Below are positions 7,163-13,908 of a stretch of DNA of 23,788 bases, one piece after another. The DNA is taken from positions 1-23,788 of the IMG/VR virus record IMGVR_UViG_3300021424_000234; one strand, written 5' to 3'. A program made the position numbers and the translations under genes. Position 1 is the stretch's first letter; every line of letters starts with the position of its first letter. Source of the DNA: a virus. The notes below the pieces were generated by a model. It was not told the origin of the DNA, made no database searches, and worked only from the letters and a program-made list of their open reading frames with translations.

Positions 7163-7599
7163 GACTTTCCTTTCAGTGATTCTTTGTGCCAGATCAGGCC
7201 CTGAAGCAGGCCGTCGGTGACGCTGACGCGGAAGGTTCTCCACAGATCATCGTCATCGAGGATGTATGACGCAACGGCATTCAGTTCGTCGTCGGTGGCG
7301 GTGTTCGCACACCACACGAGTGCTTCGTGCCAACTCTCCTCGGTGCCGAACAACTCGGCATCGATCATCTCCCGAGCCTCCTCACGGAGAGCGGAAGGCG
7401 AGAATGCCATGGTGTTGCCGTACGTCATGTCGGTCAGGTTGATGGGCTTGCCGGCTTCGACTGCGAGGTCGAGAACCTGCTGATCGTCGAAGTAGTCGTC
7501 ACCGCTCATGGCATCCAAGATTTCCCTGGGGACACTGACGATGACGCACTCGTCGGCACTGATGATGGTGCCGGTTCCTTCGTGGACGATGTACTTCAT
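7159..7599 (-). CDS. Conserved actinophage protein, 146 aa
   Basis: The N-terminus MKYIVHEGTGTIISADECVIV is a pattern I recognise from many small actinophage genes, in which a strand followed by GTGxxI and DECVxV opens the protein; its function is unknown. The rest is helical and acidic (REEAREMIDAELFG, then DDELNAVASYILDDDDLW). SD GAGGAG precedes the ATG at 7599. It is translated together with 6917 through a GTGA overlap. Confidence 0.7.
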   Translation of the reverse strand: MKYIVHEGTGTIISADECVIVSVPREILDAMSGDDYFDDQQVLDLAVEAGKPINLTDMTYGNTMAFSPSALREEAREMIDAELFGTEESWHEALVWCANTATDDELNAVASYILDDDDLWRTFRVSVTDGLLQGLIWHKESLKGKS

Positions 7600-7622
7600 T
7601 GGTACTCCTCTGTAGTTAGTAG

Positions 7623-7659
7623 GTGGTGGCAGTCGCCTGCCACTGAGGCAATCCTATCA
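7623..7659 (-). repeat. 37-bp promoter/leader repeat, copy 2
   Basis: Perfect copy of 6883-6919, about 740 bp away, at the equivalent place in the neighbouring transcription unit, with the same leader hairpin (7625-7642). Confidence 0.85.
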
Positions 7660-7679
7660 CCTGTAAGCGAATGGATCAA
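7651..7679 (-). promoter_or_regulatory. SigA-like promoter for 7159/6917
   Basis: Minus-strand TTGATC (7674-7679), 17-bp spacer, TAGGAT (7651-7656). The -35 sits in TGATTTGATC, whose first TGA is 2 bp from the stop of the upstream 7681 gene. Confidence 0.7.
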
Positions 7680-7680
7680 A

Positions 7681-7962
7681 TCAGTACTCACACGGCCCAT
7701 GTATCTCGGCCGAGTAGCACTCTTCGTGGTAGTTGCCGTAGCGGTACTTGCCGGTGATGGGGTCGGTGAAATCGACGCGGACTTCGTGGTCGAGATAAAT
7801 CTGCTTCTCGCACTCGTCGCACTTGAATCCAGAACACTCGGCACAGCCCCAGCCGTCATCCACGGGAATGCGGTTGATGAACTTGCCAATCAGTGATCCA
7901 TCGTGGCGTGTGGCCCCGAGGGCGGTGGACTCACCGCAGTATGTGCAGGGGTCGATACCCAC
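7681..7962 (-). CDS. Cysteine-rich zinc-binding phage protein
   Basis: 93 aa from the GTG at 7962 (SD GAGGAGG, 7 nt); a GTG at 7968 overlapping the previous stop is the alternative. Cysteine pairs CTYC, CAEC, CDEC, then HEEC at the end suggest two zinc sites in a LIM/treble-clef-like arrangement (GWGCAECSGFKCDECEKQIY). Such proteins usually contact nucleic acids or host proteins; activity unknown. It is coupled to the 7965 gene, another cysteine-rich protein, as a two-gene unit. Confidence 0.7.
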   Translation of the reverse strand: MGIDPCTYCGESTALGATRHDGSLIGKFINRIPVDDGWGCAECSGFKCDECEKQIYLDHEVRVDFTDPITGKYRYGNYHEECYSAEIHGPCEY

Positions 7963-7964
7963 GA

Positions 7965-8159
7965 TCACGCCTCCTCGAACTTTGCGAAATAAGCATCCGC
8001 GTCGAACGCCTCCGCATCGAGGGCGCACTGCTCGTGCGCAAAGCCATCCTCGAAACGAACCGGCCCATTGCCGAACATGGCGAGCATGACCTCACCGCAC
8101 TCGCAACAGTTATCGCCGTCGGCGTTGCGCAACTCTGTATCTTCATGGGGGGTTCCCAT
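7965..8159 (-). CDS. Small zinc-finger protein, 64 aa
   Basis: ATG at 8159 has SD AAAGGAGAG and the standard leader block. Sequence holds CCECGE near residue 18 and HEQC near 46, a probable single zinc site with C-x2-C and H-x2-C ligands. The C-terminus is acidic and helical (LDAEAFDADAYFAKFEEA). It is the first gene behind the promoter at 8213-8241, which faces the HA-HTH gene promoter. Function unknown. Confidence 0.68.
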   Translation of the reverse strand: MGTPHEDTELRNADGDNCCECGEVMLAMFGNGPVRFEDGFAHEQCALDAEAFDADAYFAKFEEA

Positions 8160-8212
8160 AACTCTCCTTTGGTAGTAGGTACTAAATGGCAATCTCTCAA
8201 CCGCCAAAGCCA

Positions 8213-8241
8213 AATCTATCAGATAAATGGCTGGCCGTCAA
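8213..8241 (-). promoter_or_regulatory. SigA-like promoter for 7965/7681
   Basis: Minus-strand TTGACG (8236-8241), 17-bp spacer, TAGATT (8213-8218). Its -35 is 22 bp from the -35 of the plus-strand promoter at 8264, so the two are divergent and could share a regulator. Confidence 0.75.
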
Positions 8242-8263
8242 ATCGAAACAATCCGCGCAAACC

Positions 8264-8293
8264 TTGACACATACGCGCACCGTGGGCTAACTT
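8264..8293 (+). promoter_or_regulatory. Plus-strand promoter of the HA-HTH gene
   Basis: TTGACA (8264-8269), 18-bp spacer, TAACTT (8288-8293). The spacer contains TACGCGC (8272) and ACCGTGG, both hallmarks of the five intergenic arrays. The -10 ends 6 nt before the ATG, so the transcript would start at the start codon (leaderless). Confidence 0.75.
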
Positions 8294-8299
8294 ATTGAC

Positions 8300-8674
8300 A
8301 TGACCCGAGACGAACAGTTCCATACGCGCGTTCACATGATCGAGAAATACGCGCGAGAGAATGGCCACACAAATATCCCGCTGTCGCACAATACGCGCGG
8401 TGCGGCCGGCGAACGAGTCGCCATCGGCCGGTGGGCCAGTTACATCAAGAGTCGCTACCGAGCGGGGCTCTTGACCATCGAGCAGGCTCAGGCCTTCGAG
8501 CACATCCCTTCATGGGAGTGGGAGGCTCGTGCGCCTGGGGCGAAGATGAACATCGCTATGCACCGTGATGTCCACACGCTGCGCGGGATGCGACTGAGCC
8601 TACAGCAGATCGCGGATCGAGTAGGTTTGTCGCGTCAGCGCGTCCATCAAATCCTGAAAGGAAAGGCACAGTGA
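8300..8674 (+). CDS. Helicase-associated (HA) domain protein with C-terminal HTH
   Basis: 124 aa. Residues about 10-80 (MIEKYARENGHTNIPL, then IGRWASYIKSRYRAGLL and FEHIPSWEWEAR) match the helicase-associated domain (Pfam HA), which is normally repeated behind bacterial DEAD-like helicases and thought to bind DNA; here it stands alone. Residues about 94-121 (GMRLSLQQIADRVGLSRQRVHQILKG) form a typical helix-turn-helix. This suggests a two-part DNA-binding regulator. Three TACGCGCG motifs lie within its first 100 bp of coding sequence and one in its promoter, so autoregulation through that motif is plausible. There is no SD; the message is probably leaderless. It overlaps the membrane gene by GTGA. 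Confidence 0.78.
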   Translation: MTRDEQFHTRVHMIEKYARENGHTNIPLSHNTRGAAGERVAIGRWASYIKSRYRAGLLTIEQAQAFEHIPSWEWEARAPGAKMNIAMHRDVHTLRGMRLSLQQIADRVGLSRQRVHQILKGKAQ

Positions 8675-8940
8675 AGCAGTTGCGTTCAACCGACAAGCGC
8701 GAAGTCGAGTACGAGTGGGACGATGACGATGAACGGGTGTTCGTGCGTCGGGTCAATACGCCAGTCGGACTGATCCTCGCTGCGGTGACCGGTGCCTTCG
8801 AGGGCGTGCTGGCCTACGCGATTCTCCTCAACCTCAACGAGGCTGAGGTGCTGGCTGTCCAGCCACGGCTGTTGCCATTGGTCGGTGCCGGCGTTGCGTG
8901 GCGGTACTGGCGAACACTCGACAACTTTCTACGCAAGTAA
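8671..8940 (+). CDS. Small membrane protein
   Basis: 89 aa, GTG start overlapping the previous stop (GTGA) with SD AAAGG upstream. An acidic, basic-flanked N-terminus (EYEWDDDDERVFVRR) is followed by two hydrophobic segments, about 31-53 (VGLILAAVTGAFEGVLAYAI) and 65-78 (LLPLVGAGVAWRYW). Likely a two-pass inner-membrane protein with the acidic domain in the cytoplasm. No known family. Co-expression with a DNA-binding protein suggests an exclusion or membrane-signalling role, but this is only inference. Confidence 0.65.
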   Translation: MKQLRSTDKREVEYEWDDDDERVFVRRVNTPVGLILAAVTGAFEGVLAYAILLNLNEAEVLAVQPRLLPLVGAGVAWRYWRTLDNFLRK

Positions 8941-8947
8941 AGCACAA

Positions 8948-8973
8948 AGGGGCGAGCCTTTCGGCCCGCCCCT
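8948..8973 (+). terminator. Terminator of the plus-strand pair
   Basis: AGGGGCG (8948-8954) pairs with CGCCCCT (8967-8973), with GCC/GGC pairing in the loop. It starts 8 bp after the 8671 stop codon and could also stop transcription arriving from the right. No long U-tract. Confidence 0.7.
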
Positions 8974-8995
8974 CTGCGTCACCTACCACCAGTGA

Positions 8996-9160
8996 TCAGG
9001 TGTCCTTGACTGTTGTTGCCAAGAAGCGAATGTCGAGTAGTAAGTCCACCATGACTGGTGCCTCCACGACCGTCTTGTGCCCGATCTCGCTCAGGGCGAA
9101 ATCGATCTTGGCCAGCAAGGAATCGAGTGCTGTTACTTCTTGGTCGAGCGTGGGTTTCAC
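8996..9160 (-). CDS. Small hypothetical protein, 54 aa
   Basis: Starts at the GTG at 9160, overlapping the stop of the gene before (GTGA). Reads VKPTLDQEVTALDSLLAKID, then FALSEIGHKTVV and a hydrophobic end (MVDLLLDIRFLATTV): mostly helical, no motif recognised. Last of five overlapping genes from 10752. A 16-bp stretch near its end (9033-9048) also occurs at 324-339 in the WhiB gene. Confidence 0.55.
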   Translation of the reverse strand: MKPTLDQEVTALDSLLAKIDFALSEIGHKTVVEAPVMVDLLLDIRFLATTVKDT

Positions 9161-9498
9161 ACCGTCACCGCTGTGAGTACGTCGATCAGTTGGACGAGCG
9201 AGTCCTTGGCCTCGCCTCGATTGCCATACGCAGTGTACGCATCCTCGACGAACACATCCCACAGGGAGTCGTTGGCGATGATGTAGTCGTTGGCACCACC
9301 GTGGCCGGCGTTCTCGACCGTGGCAATGATCTTGTCGCCGGCCGTGAGACTGCCCACCCATGCGATCCCACGGGAGTGTTCCATCTCGTCCGTGATCTTG
9401 AGTGAGTATTTCCGCTCATCGAGCATGGAGTCGTCGAGCGGTTGCTGGACGTACATCCGGAACTCCTCGGGAATCGAGTTGTAGTTGTGCGTGGTCAT
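9157..9498 (-). CDS. Hypothetical protein, 113 aa
   Basis: The ATG at 9498 overlaps the stop of the 9495 gene (ATGA); an ATG six codons earlier lies inside that gene. SD GGAGAAG. The product opens MTTHNYNSIPEEFRMYV and has a central strand-rich part (RGIAWVGSLTAGDKIIATV) with HGGANDYIIAND, then a helical acidic end. Family not recognised. Part of the 10752-8996 operon. Confidence 0.62.
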   Translation of the reverse strand: MTTHNYNSIPEEFRMYVQQPLDDSMLDERKYSLKITDEMEHSRGIAWVGSLTAGDKIIATVENAGHGGANDYIIANDSLWDVFVEDAYTAYGNRGEAKDSLVQLIDVLTAVTV

Positions 9499-9617
9499 CG
9501 GTTGTTGCTTCTCCATTCGCAGTAAGCGTTGTAGGTCTCGTCGTTGTCAGGGTCGAGGCCGTTCGCCTCGCACCATTCGTCGTATGTCGGGTTCGGGTCG
9601 AACACTCGGATTGTCAT
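9495..9617 (-). CDS. 40-aa microprotein
   Basis: Read by hand: MTIRVFDPNPTYDEWCEANG is followed by LDPDNDETYNAYCEWRSNNR. It has SD GAGGAGAG 3-5 nt before the ATG at 9617 and ATGA overlaps with both neighbours, so it fills an otherwise unexplained gap exactly. Two cysteines 17 residues apart, acidic middle. No known family; the perfect fit in the operon is the main evidence. Confidence 0.72.
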   Translation of the reverse strand: MTIRVFDPNPTYDEWCEANGLDPDNDETYNAYCEWRSNNR

Positions 9618-9979
9618 GAACTCTCCTCGTCGTGCGTCAGTTGTAGTCCTGAAACGATGGACACCGGCTCGTATGCGTCCGTTGGGTCATCGCCCCACGA
9701 CAAACCTCCGGTAATCAACCAGTCGGTTCCGTTGATCCTCCGCACCTCCGTGTCACGAGAGCCATGCTCGTAGTACGAGTACACCTCTTCGATCTTGCCG
9801 ATGACATAGGAGACCGCCTCGGCATACTCCTCCTCGTCGGTCGCCTCATCAAACTCACGGGCGAAATACTCGGATAGAACATGGAGCAGAACCTCGGGTT
9901 CCATGGATTTGAGTTTGATGATTGCCTCGTCCTTGGTCTTGACAATCGGAGCCATGGCGATAGTCAGGTCGGCACTCAT
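9614..9979 (-). CDS. Hypothetical acidic protein, 121 aa
   Basis: ATG at 9979 overlaps the Api92-like gene stop (ATGA), with SD GAGGTGGGG. The first half is helical (KTKDEAIIKLKSMEPEVLL, then HVLSEYFAREFDEATDEEEY); the second half has an NGTDWLITGGLSWGDDPTDA segment that looks like a small beta domain. Unrecognised family. Operon position suggests a role with the Api92-like protein. Confidence 0.65.
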   Translation of the reverse strand: MSADLTIAMAPIVKTKDEAIIKLKSMEPEVLLHVLSEYFAREFDEATDEEEYAEAVSYVIGKIEEVYSYYEHGSRDTEVRRINGTDWLITGGLSWGDDPTDAYEPVSIVSGLQLTHDEESS

Positions 9980-10752
9980 GACCCCACCTCAAATGAGGCC
10001 ATGAGCGCAATCTGATTCTCGCAGTATTCGAGAACATCGGACTGGAGGTCACTCATCTTCTCGAAGTAGGAATCCCAGTCGATGTCGTCTTTCGCCTCGT
10101 GTTCGACAATCTCGGCGTACCGCTTCGTGTAGCGGTCGGGCAAATCCTTGTCATCGAACGAGGTGTAGAACATCGTCGCCACGCCGTTGTGGAAGTGCGA
10201 CGCACCGACATACAGGTTTGCTTCCTCTGTCACGGACACCTCGAACACCAAGTTCGGGAAGCGTTCGCTCATCTTGGAAACCAGCCCATCTGCCGGCGAC
10301 CACGCAGTCTCGTAGTACATCGAGACCTGTTCGTGCTCCTCGTCCAACTCGGGGTCGTTGTGCTCGAAGCGAGGTGCCCACTTGGTTCCCCACTCCTTGT
10401 TCGCCCAGTCGTACCAGTCGGTGTAGCCGGTCTCGGCGTATGCCTTCTGCCCAGCCTCGTAGAACTTGATGTTCTCGGCACAGAGTTCGTCGAAACGCTC
10501 CTGCGTCATCTGTCCCTCCGCCAACATCTCGACCCAATTGGGGTGCGGTTCAGGCGAGTAGGGGACAGGTGAGCGAGTGCCCATGAGTGCCTCGGGCATA
10601 GGGTGTGCTTTGGTCAGGTCGTAACTGATAGCCCCAGTCTCGGGGTCGGTGACCTTGATGAACTCCAGGAACTCCTGAAGGTCGTGGATGGCAGTCTGCT
10701 TGGACTCGGAAGTCGAGCGGACGGTCATCGAGTTGTATGCCCAGTTCGGCAT
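9976..10752 (-). CDS. Api92-like ferredoxin-fold phage protein
   Basis: 258 aa. The opening MPNWAYNSMTVRS is the signature start of the Api92/YubB-like family, small ferredoxin-like-fold proteins common in phages and plasmids (usually MPNWCxN). Further landmarks: AHPMPEAL, WYDWANKEWGTKWAP near 113-128 and YYETAWSPADGLVSKMSERF near 145-165, all in the expected order. The usual cysteine after MPNW is alanine here. Function is unknown across the family. First gene of a five-gene overlapping operon behind the promoter at 10807; SD AAAGGAG. Confidence 0.85.
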   Translation of the reverse strand: MPNWAYNSMTVRSTSESKQTAIHDLQEFLEFIKVTDPETGAISYDLTKAHPMPEALMGTRSPVPYSPEPHPNWVEMLAEGQMTQERFDELCAENIKFYEAGQKAYAETGYTDWYDWANKEWGTKWAPRFEHNDPELDEEHEQVSMYYETAWSPADGLVSKMSERFPNLVFEVSVTEEANLYVGASHFHNGVATMFYTSFDDKDLPDRYTKRYAEIVEHEAKDDIDWDSYFEKMSDLQSDVLEYCENQIALMASFEVGS

Positions 10753-10806
10753 GATGACTCCTTTGTAGGTAGGTACTTGATAGGTGTGGGTTTCCCCACA
10801 AACTCG

Positions 10807-10835
10807 ATCCTACACCAGCGGTGAGGCTGGGTCAA
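10807..10835 (-). promoter_or_regulatory. SigA-like promoter for the 10752-8996 operon
   Basis: Minus-strand TTGACC (10830-10835), 17-bp spacer, TAGGAT (10807-10812). It follows directly after the terminator of the VWA gene. Confidence 0.75.
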
Positions 10836-10838
10836 ATC

Positions 10839-10884
10839 GAGGGGTGGGGTGGGGACAAGGAGAACAAACCCTGCCCCACCCCTC
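10839..10884 (-). terminator. Terminator of the MoxR/VWA operon
   Basis: GAGGGGTGGGG (10839-10849) pairs perfectly with CCCCACCCCTC (10874-10884). It lies 7 bp after the VWA gene stop and runs into the GATTTGAC of the next promoter. Confidence 0.75.
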
Positions 10885-10890
10885 TCGCGG

Positions 10891-12360
10891 TCAGGACGCG
10901 GAGAGTTCCGAACCGACGATCTTGGTCGTGAGACGAACGCCCGACTTGGCGCGTCGCAACGCAGTCACAGCCTCACCCACGGTCGGAACCATGTGAACCT
11001 GATTCTTGCGAACGAAGCCGGCCACCTGCTTGCGAAGCGGAGCAGGTGCGAACCCGTCATCGGACACCGTGACATGACCGTCGCAGACCCACACCAACGG
11101 CTCGCCCTTCTTGCGAAGTTTGTTGGCGAACACCAAGGCAGGGTAGTCCACGCCGTTGCCACCGTTGCCGGAGCGAACCGCGCTACAGACCTTGCCACGG
11201 TCGGCGAGAATCCACACATTCGGGACACCCGACGAGTTGGGTCGGTGCGAGTAGCCCACGACCACACAGCCGGGAGCCTCGTTCACGAGAGCCATCACAT
11301 CGTCGTCGTTCAGCCTCATCGAGCCGGACTGGTCGATGAGAACGACACCGCCCTGCCCCTTGATCGTGCGGTCGAACACACGCTTGTCGGGGTCGGTCAG
11401 CAGTCGCTCCATTCGACGAGGCGAGACACCGATGTTGGTGGCCATACGCCGACGACCGAGGTTGCCCTTGACTCGACGAGTCAGCGGAACCGAACGATCG
11501 ACGATGAGTCGCGCCCAAGTCTTGCCACCGGCCGTCTTGGTCACAGCGTCGAGTTCCTCGTCGCTCGGCTCGCCGTCGCCTTCGTGTCCGTCCACGGAGT
11601 CGTCGTATTTGAGTAGAGCGTCCACGAGCGAAGCAAACCTGAGCGTGAACTTCGCCCCCTCAGGGAGGATGCGCTCGCCCTCGGCAAGAACGGTGTCGTG
11701 ATTGACGGGACGAGACGGCGTGCCGTCCGCCTTGTAGACCACGGGCGTGGTGCTAGCCATCTCACGACGAGCGTAGGTGACCGCACGAGAGTCACGCACA
11801 GGGCCGAAACGCTTGATCTCGGACTTCCACGAATCGAGCAGAGCCTTCTCGACACGCTTGGCCTTGTCAGCCATTTCGGGACTCACGGTACGCATACCAC
11901 GAAGCACATCCTTGCAGGCCTTGGTTCCGGCGGTAGCCGCGATGAACAGGACGGTGTTGTTCCAGTCCTTGTTCTCGGCCAGTCGCTTGCCAGTCTGTGA
12001 CTCCGACCCGTCACGCAGATTGTCCATGTCGAAGCCGGCGAGCGAGCAGAGCGTGTTCACACGAAATTCCTCCGAAGCCCGAATGGCCTCCGGCGAAATC
12101 GAGAACCCGTCGAACGAAGCCATCGACTCCGGGGACACCTTGGCGTGCATCATCTCGTGGGCGCGAACCGCACGGGAGAGGTCGTCGTCGCCGTAGGGAA
12201 CCGTCATGAGACGCTCGATACGGTTGGTGAACGCCTCGCCACGAGTGGCGTTGCCTTCCTTGACAGTCCACGGGCCTTGGGGGGAGTCCTCACGAGTGAG
12301 CCACTCCGGCATGGCCACCCCCTTGGGGGTGACCACACCAGCGTTGATCTTGGTGGTCAC
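10891..12360 (-). CDS. VWA-domain protein with N-terminal zincin-like motif
   Basis: 489 aa, GTG start at 12360 overlapping the ATPase stop (GTGA) with SD GAGGAGG. The N-terminal part has HEMMH at 68-72 and a downstream SEEFRVN (about 96-102), the HExxH plus glutamate arrangement of a gluzincin-type metallopeptidase. The C-terminal half is a von Willebrand A domain with the MIDAS motif DQSGS (343-347) and later acidic residues (VDYP, VCDGH) that can complete metal binding. Such two-domain proteins pair with MoxR ATPases in bacteria to act as metal-dependent chaperone or protease systems. Partner gene lies immediately upstream. Substrate unknown; could remodel a host or phage complex. Confidence 0.82.
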   Translation of the reverse strand: MTTKINAGVVTPKGVAMPEWLTREDSPQGPWTVKEGNATRGEAFTNRIERLMTVPYGDDDLSRAVRAHEMMHAKVSPESMASFDGFSISPEAIRASEEFRVNTLCSLAGFDMDNLRDGSESQTGKRLAENKDWNNTVLFIAATAGTKACKDVLRGMRTVSPEMADKAKRVEKALLDSWKSEIKRFGPVRDSRAVTYARREMASTTPVVYKADGTPSRPVNHDTVLAEGERILPEGAKFTLRFASLVDALLKYDDSVDGHEGDGEPSDEELDAVTKTAGGKTWARLIVDRSVPLTRRVKGNLGRRRMATNIGVSPRRMERLLTDPDKRVFDRTIKGQGGVVLIDQSGSMRLNDDDVMALVNEAPGCVVVGYSHRPNSSGVPNVWILADRGKVCSAVRSGNGGNGVDYPALVFANKLRKKGEPLVWVCDGHVTVSDDGFAPAPLRKQVAGFVRKNQVHMVPTVGEAVTALRRAKSGVRLTTKIVGSELSAS

Positions 12361-13082
12361 TTGGAGACCTCCTCGATCTTGATGGCGTCCATGATGGACT
12401 TGGCGTTCTTGCCGAACACCAGCGTCGCGGCTCGCTCCGAACCCAGCGTTCCACGCAACTTGGCGTATGACTGGAAGGTACGAATCGAGTACCGTCGCTC
12501 GTCGTCTGCGTCCACGCTGGCTGAGGCCACCTCACGCAAGTCCTCCGGCAGGGCCAACAGGGCGTTCGGGTGTGGGCGGTTGATACGAATAGCCACGGGG
12601 AACCGATCCCTGAGAGCGGTCGGGAGTTCCCTCATGTCCTCGATGTTCGTCGTCATGATGACGCTGAATCCGGGGAGGGGACGGAAGGTCTGCTTGGTCG
12701 CAGGGTGCGTCCAAGAGGCCGACTCCGGCGAGTCGAACATGGCGAGCAGGAGCGACAACACATCGCCCGACGCACGGTCGATCTCGTCTGCCACGACGCG
12801 ACCGCCGTGAGAGCCGTTGCCCTTCCAAGCACGGAGAACCGCGCCCTCGTTCCAAGTCCACTCGTTGCCCGTGGGCTGGAAGTGTCCGGTCACATCGGCC
12901 GAGGTCATCTCCTCGTTACAGACGACGCGGAACGCTCCGGTGGTTACATCGCCCATCGTGAGACCGGCGAAGGTCTTGCCAGTCCCCGGAGGGCCGAACA
13001 GCACGAGGCGATCGACACCCGAGGCGAGGCAGTCGTGTACATCTTGCCAGCACTGAGGCATGGCGGTATTGGTGGTGGTCAT
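12357..13082 (-). CDS. MoxR-type AAA+ ATPase
   Basis: 241 aa. Walker A GPPGTGKT (30-37), Walker B VVADEID (96-102), sensor 1 TTN (144-146) and arginine finger region ALRDRF (156-161) are all present. The segment DVTGHFQP plus WNEGAVLRAW is typical of the MoxR/CbbQ/NorQ group, which work with a VWA-domain partner. That partner is the next gene, overlapping by GTGA. It is shorter than many MoxR proteins (about 300 aa) because the C-terminal lid is reduced. Together they probably form an ATP-driven remodelling machine. SD GAAAGG; leader of the common type. Confidence 0.88.
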   Translation of the reverse strand: MTTTNTAMPQCWQDVHDCLASGVDRLVLFGPPGTGKTFAGLTMGDVTTGAFRVVCNEEMTSADVTGHFQPTGNEWTWNEGAVLRAWKGNGSHGGRVVADEIDRASGDVLSLLLAMFDSPESASWTHPATKQTFRPLPGFSVIMTTNIEDMRELPTALRDRFPVAIRINRPHPNALLALPEDLREVASASVDADDERRYSIRTFQSYAKLRGTLGSERAATLVFGKNAKSIMDAIKIEEVSK

Positions 13083-13132
13083 TGAGTTTGCCTTTCGGTA
13101 GTAGGTAGGTGGAGTGGTTGGCTCCGAATGAA

Positions 13133-13161
13133 GTCTCCCACATTCCCCCCACCCCTGTCAA
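13133..13161 (-). promoter_or_regulatory. Weak promoter candidate for the MoxR/VWA operon
   Basis: A good minus-strand TTGACA (13156-13161) is placed as in the other promoter units, but the -10 region (GGAGACTT around 13131-13138) fits poorly and there is no palindrome. Position and GATTTGACA context support it. Confidence 0.45.
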
Positions 13162-13193
13162 ATCGACGGGGTGAGGGGTCATGCGGAAAGGAG

Positions 13194-13215
13194 CCTGACA
13201 TGACCAAATGTCAGG
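13194..13215 (-). terminator. Hairpin after the 13228 gene
   Basis: CCTGACAT (13194-13201) pairs with ATGTCAGG (13208-13215), loop 6 nt, starting 13 bp after the stop codon in the direction of transcription. Could equally be a protein-binding palindrome. Confidence 0.6.
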
Positions 13216-13227
13216 TTGTGAGGGGTG

Positions 13228-13617
13228 TCAGGAGCGGTCGCCCCGAACACCCTTCTGCCCGTACACACGCACTTGCGTGGAATACGAGATCGTGACGGCC
13301 TGCTCGACCACGGGGGTCGGGACGAGGCCGGTCTCCACGGCACTGTCGAACGCCGACGAATCGACGGTCTGCTTCAGCACCATGTTGAGGACGGTCGCCG
13401 GCAGGTTCGCCAGCAGACTGTCCATGTCGAATGAGCGACGGGGACGGTTCTCCACGGCGACACGCACCTTGTCGGTGGTCTCGTAGTGGTCGATTCCTGC
13501 GTCGTCGAACAGGGCGACGAGCAGAGCCTCCGTGTCTCGCTTGGCCTGCTCGATCTCCTTCTCCTTGTCACGGAGAACCAAGAGATCGGCAATAGCACGG
13601 TCGATGGTAAGGGACAT
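13228..13617 (-). CDS. Coiled-coil phage protein (paralogue of 21957)
   Basis: 129 aa. The N-terminus is a helical, charged segment (LRDKEKEIEQAKRDTEALLV) likely to form a coiled coil; then FDDAGIDHYETTDKVRVAVE, RRSFDMDSLL, and a C-terminal strand ending TISYSTQVRVYG. The protein at 21957 has the same order: EQAKARAEAMLQQAYAKAGV, VVDGTKVAIV, YDPTRLAELV, TYQQVRVSK. The two are therefore diverged duplicates. Function unknown. It has an unusual control region: four tandem promoters over 260 bp and the first TACGCGC array upstream. Confidence 0.75.
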   Translation of the reverse strand: MSLTIDRAIADLLVLRDKEKEIEQAKRDTEALLVALFDDAGIDHYETTDKVRVAVENRPRRSFDMDSLLANLPATVLNMVLKQTVDSSAFDSAVETGLVPTPVVEQAVTISYSTQVRVYGQKGVRGDRS

Positions 13618-13652
13618 TGGTATTCCTTTCGGTAGTAGGTATTGCGTTTCCG

Positions 13653-13681
13653 AATCTATCGGACAGGTGTGAGCCTGTCAA
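13653..13681 (-). promoter_or_regulatory. Tandem promoter 1 of 4 (for 13228)
   Basis: TTGACA (13676-13681), 17 bp, TAGATT (13653-13658). The -10 lies between TCCGA and TCGGA, a palindrome with arms unlike other copies. Confidence 0.78.
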
Positions 13682-13720
13682 ATCGAATCGGCTAGGTGTC
13701 GGGAGAACTCGACAAACCTG

Positions 13721-13749
13721 AATCTATCAGGTGGGTGAGTCACCGTCAA
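13721..13749 (-). promoter_or_regulatory. Tandem promoter 2 of 4
   Basis: TTGACG (13744-13749), 17 bp, TAGATT (13721-13726), flanked by ACCTGA and TCAGGT. CGACAAAC follows on the plus strand as in most right-half copies. Confidence 0.75.
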
Positions 13750-13811
13750 ATCGGGCGAGTCACTTAGATAGTGCGTCATAGCAGGCCTGCCGAGTTGCCC
13801 CGACAAACCGA

Positions 13812-13840
13812 ACTCTATCAGACCATACAGGGCTGGTCAA
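13812..13840 (-). promoter_or_regulatory. Tandem promoter 3 of 4
   Basis: TTGACC (13835-13840), 17 bp, TAGAGT (13812-13817). No palindrome at the -10; weaker copy. Confidence 0.62.
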
Positions 13841-13879
13841 ATCGAGTTGGCTTGGTGTCGAGTTGCCCCGACAAACCCA

Positions 13880-13908
13880 AACCTATCAGCCCTGCCACCC
13901 TCTGTCAA
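13880..13908 (-). promoter_or_regulatory. Tandem promoter 4 of 4
   Basis: TTGACA (13903-13908), 17 bp, TAGGTT (13880-13885). Next to TACGCGC array A; no -10 palindrome. Confidence 0.7.

Noticed and set aside
10849-11616. 255-aa plus-strand ORF opposite the VWA gene
   Set aside because: Antisense to the VWA domain; no domain pattern or SD.
12145-12810. 221-aa plus-strand ORF opposite the MoxR/VWA genes
   Set aside because: Antisense to well-supported ATPase and VWA domains; open only because of high GC codon bias.
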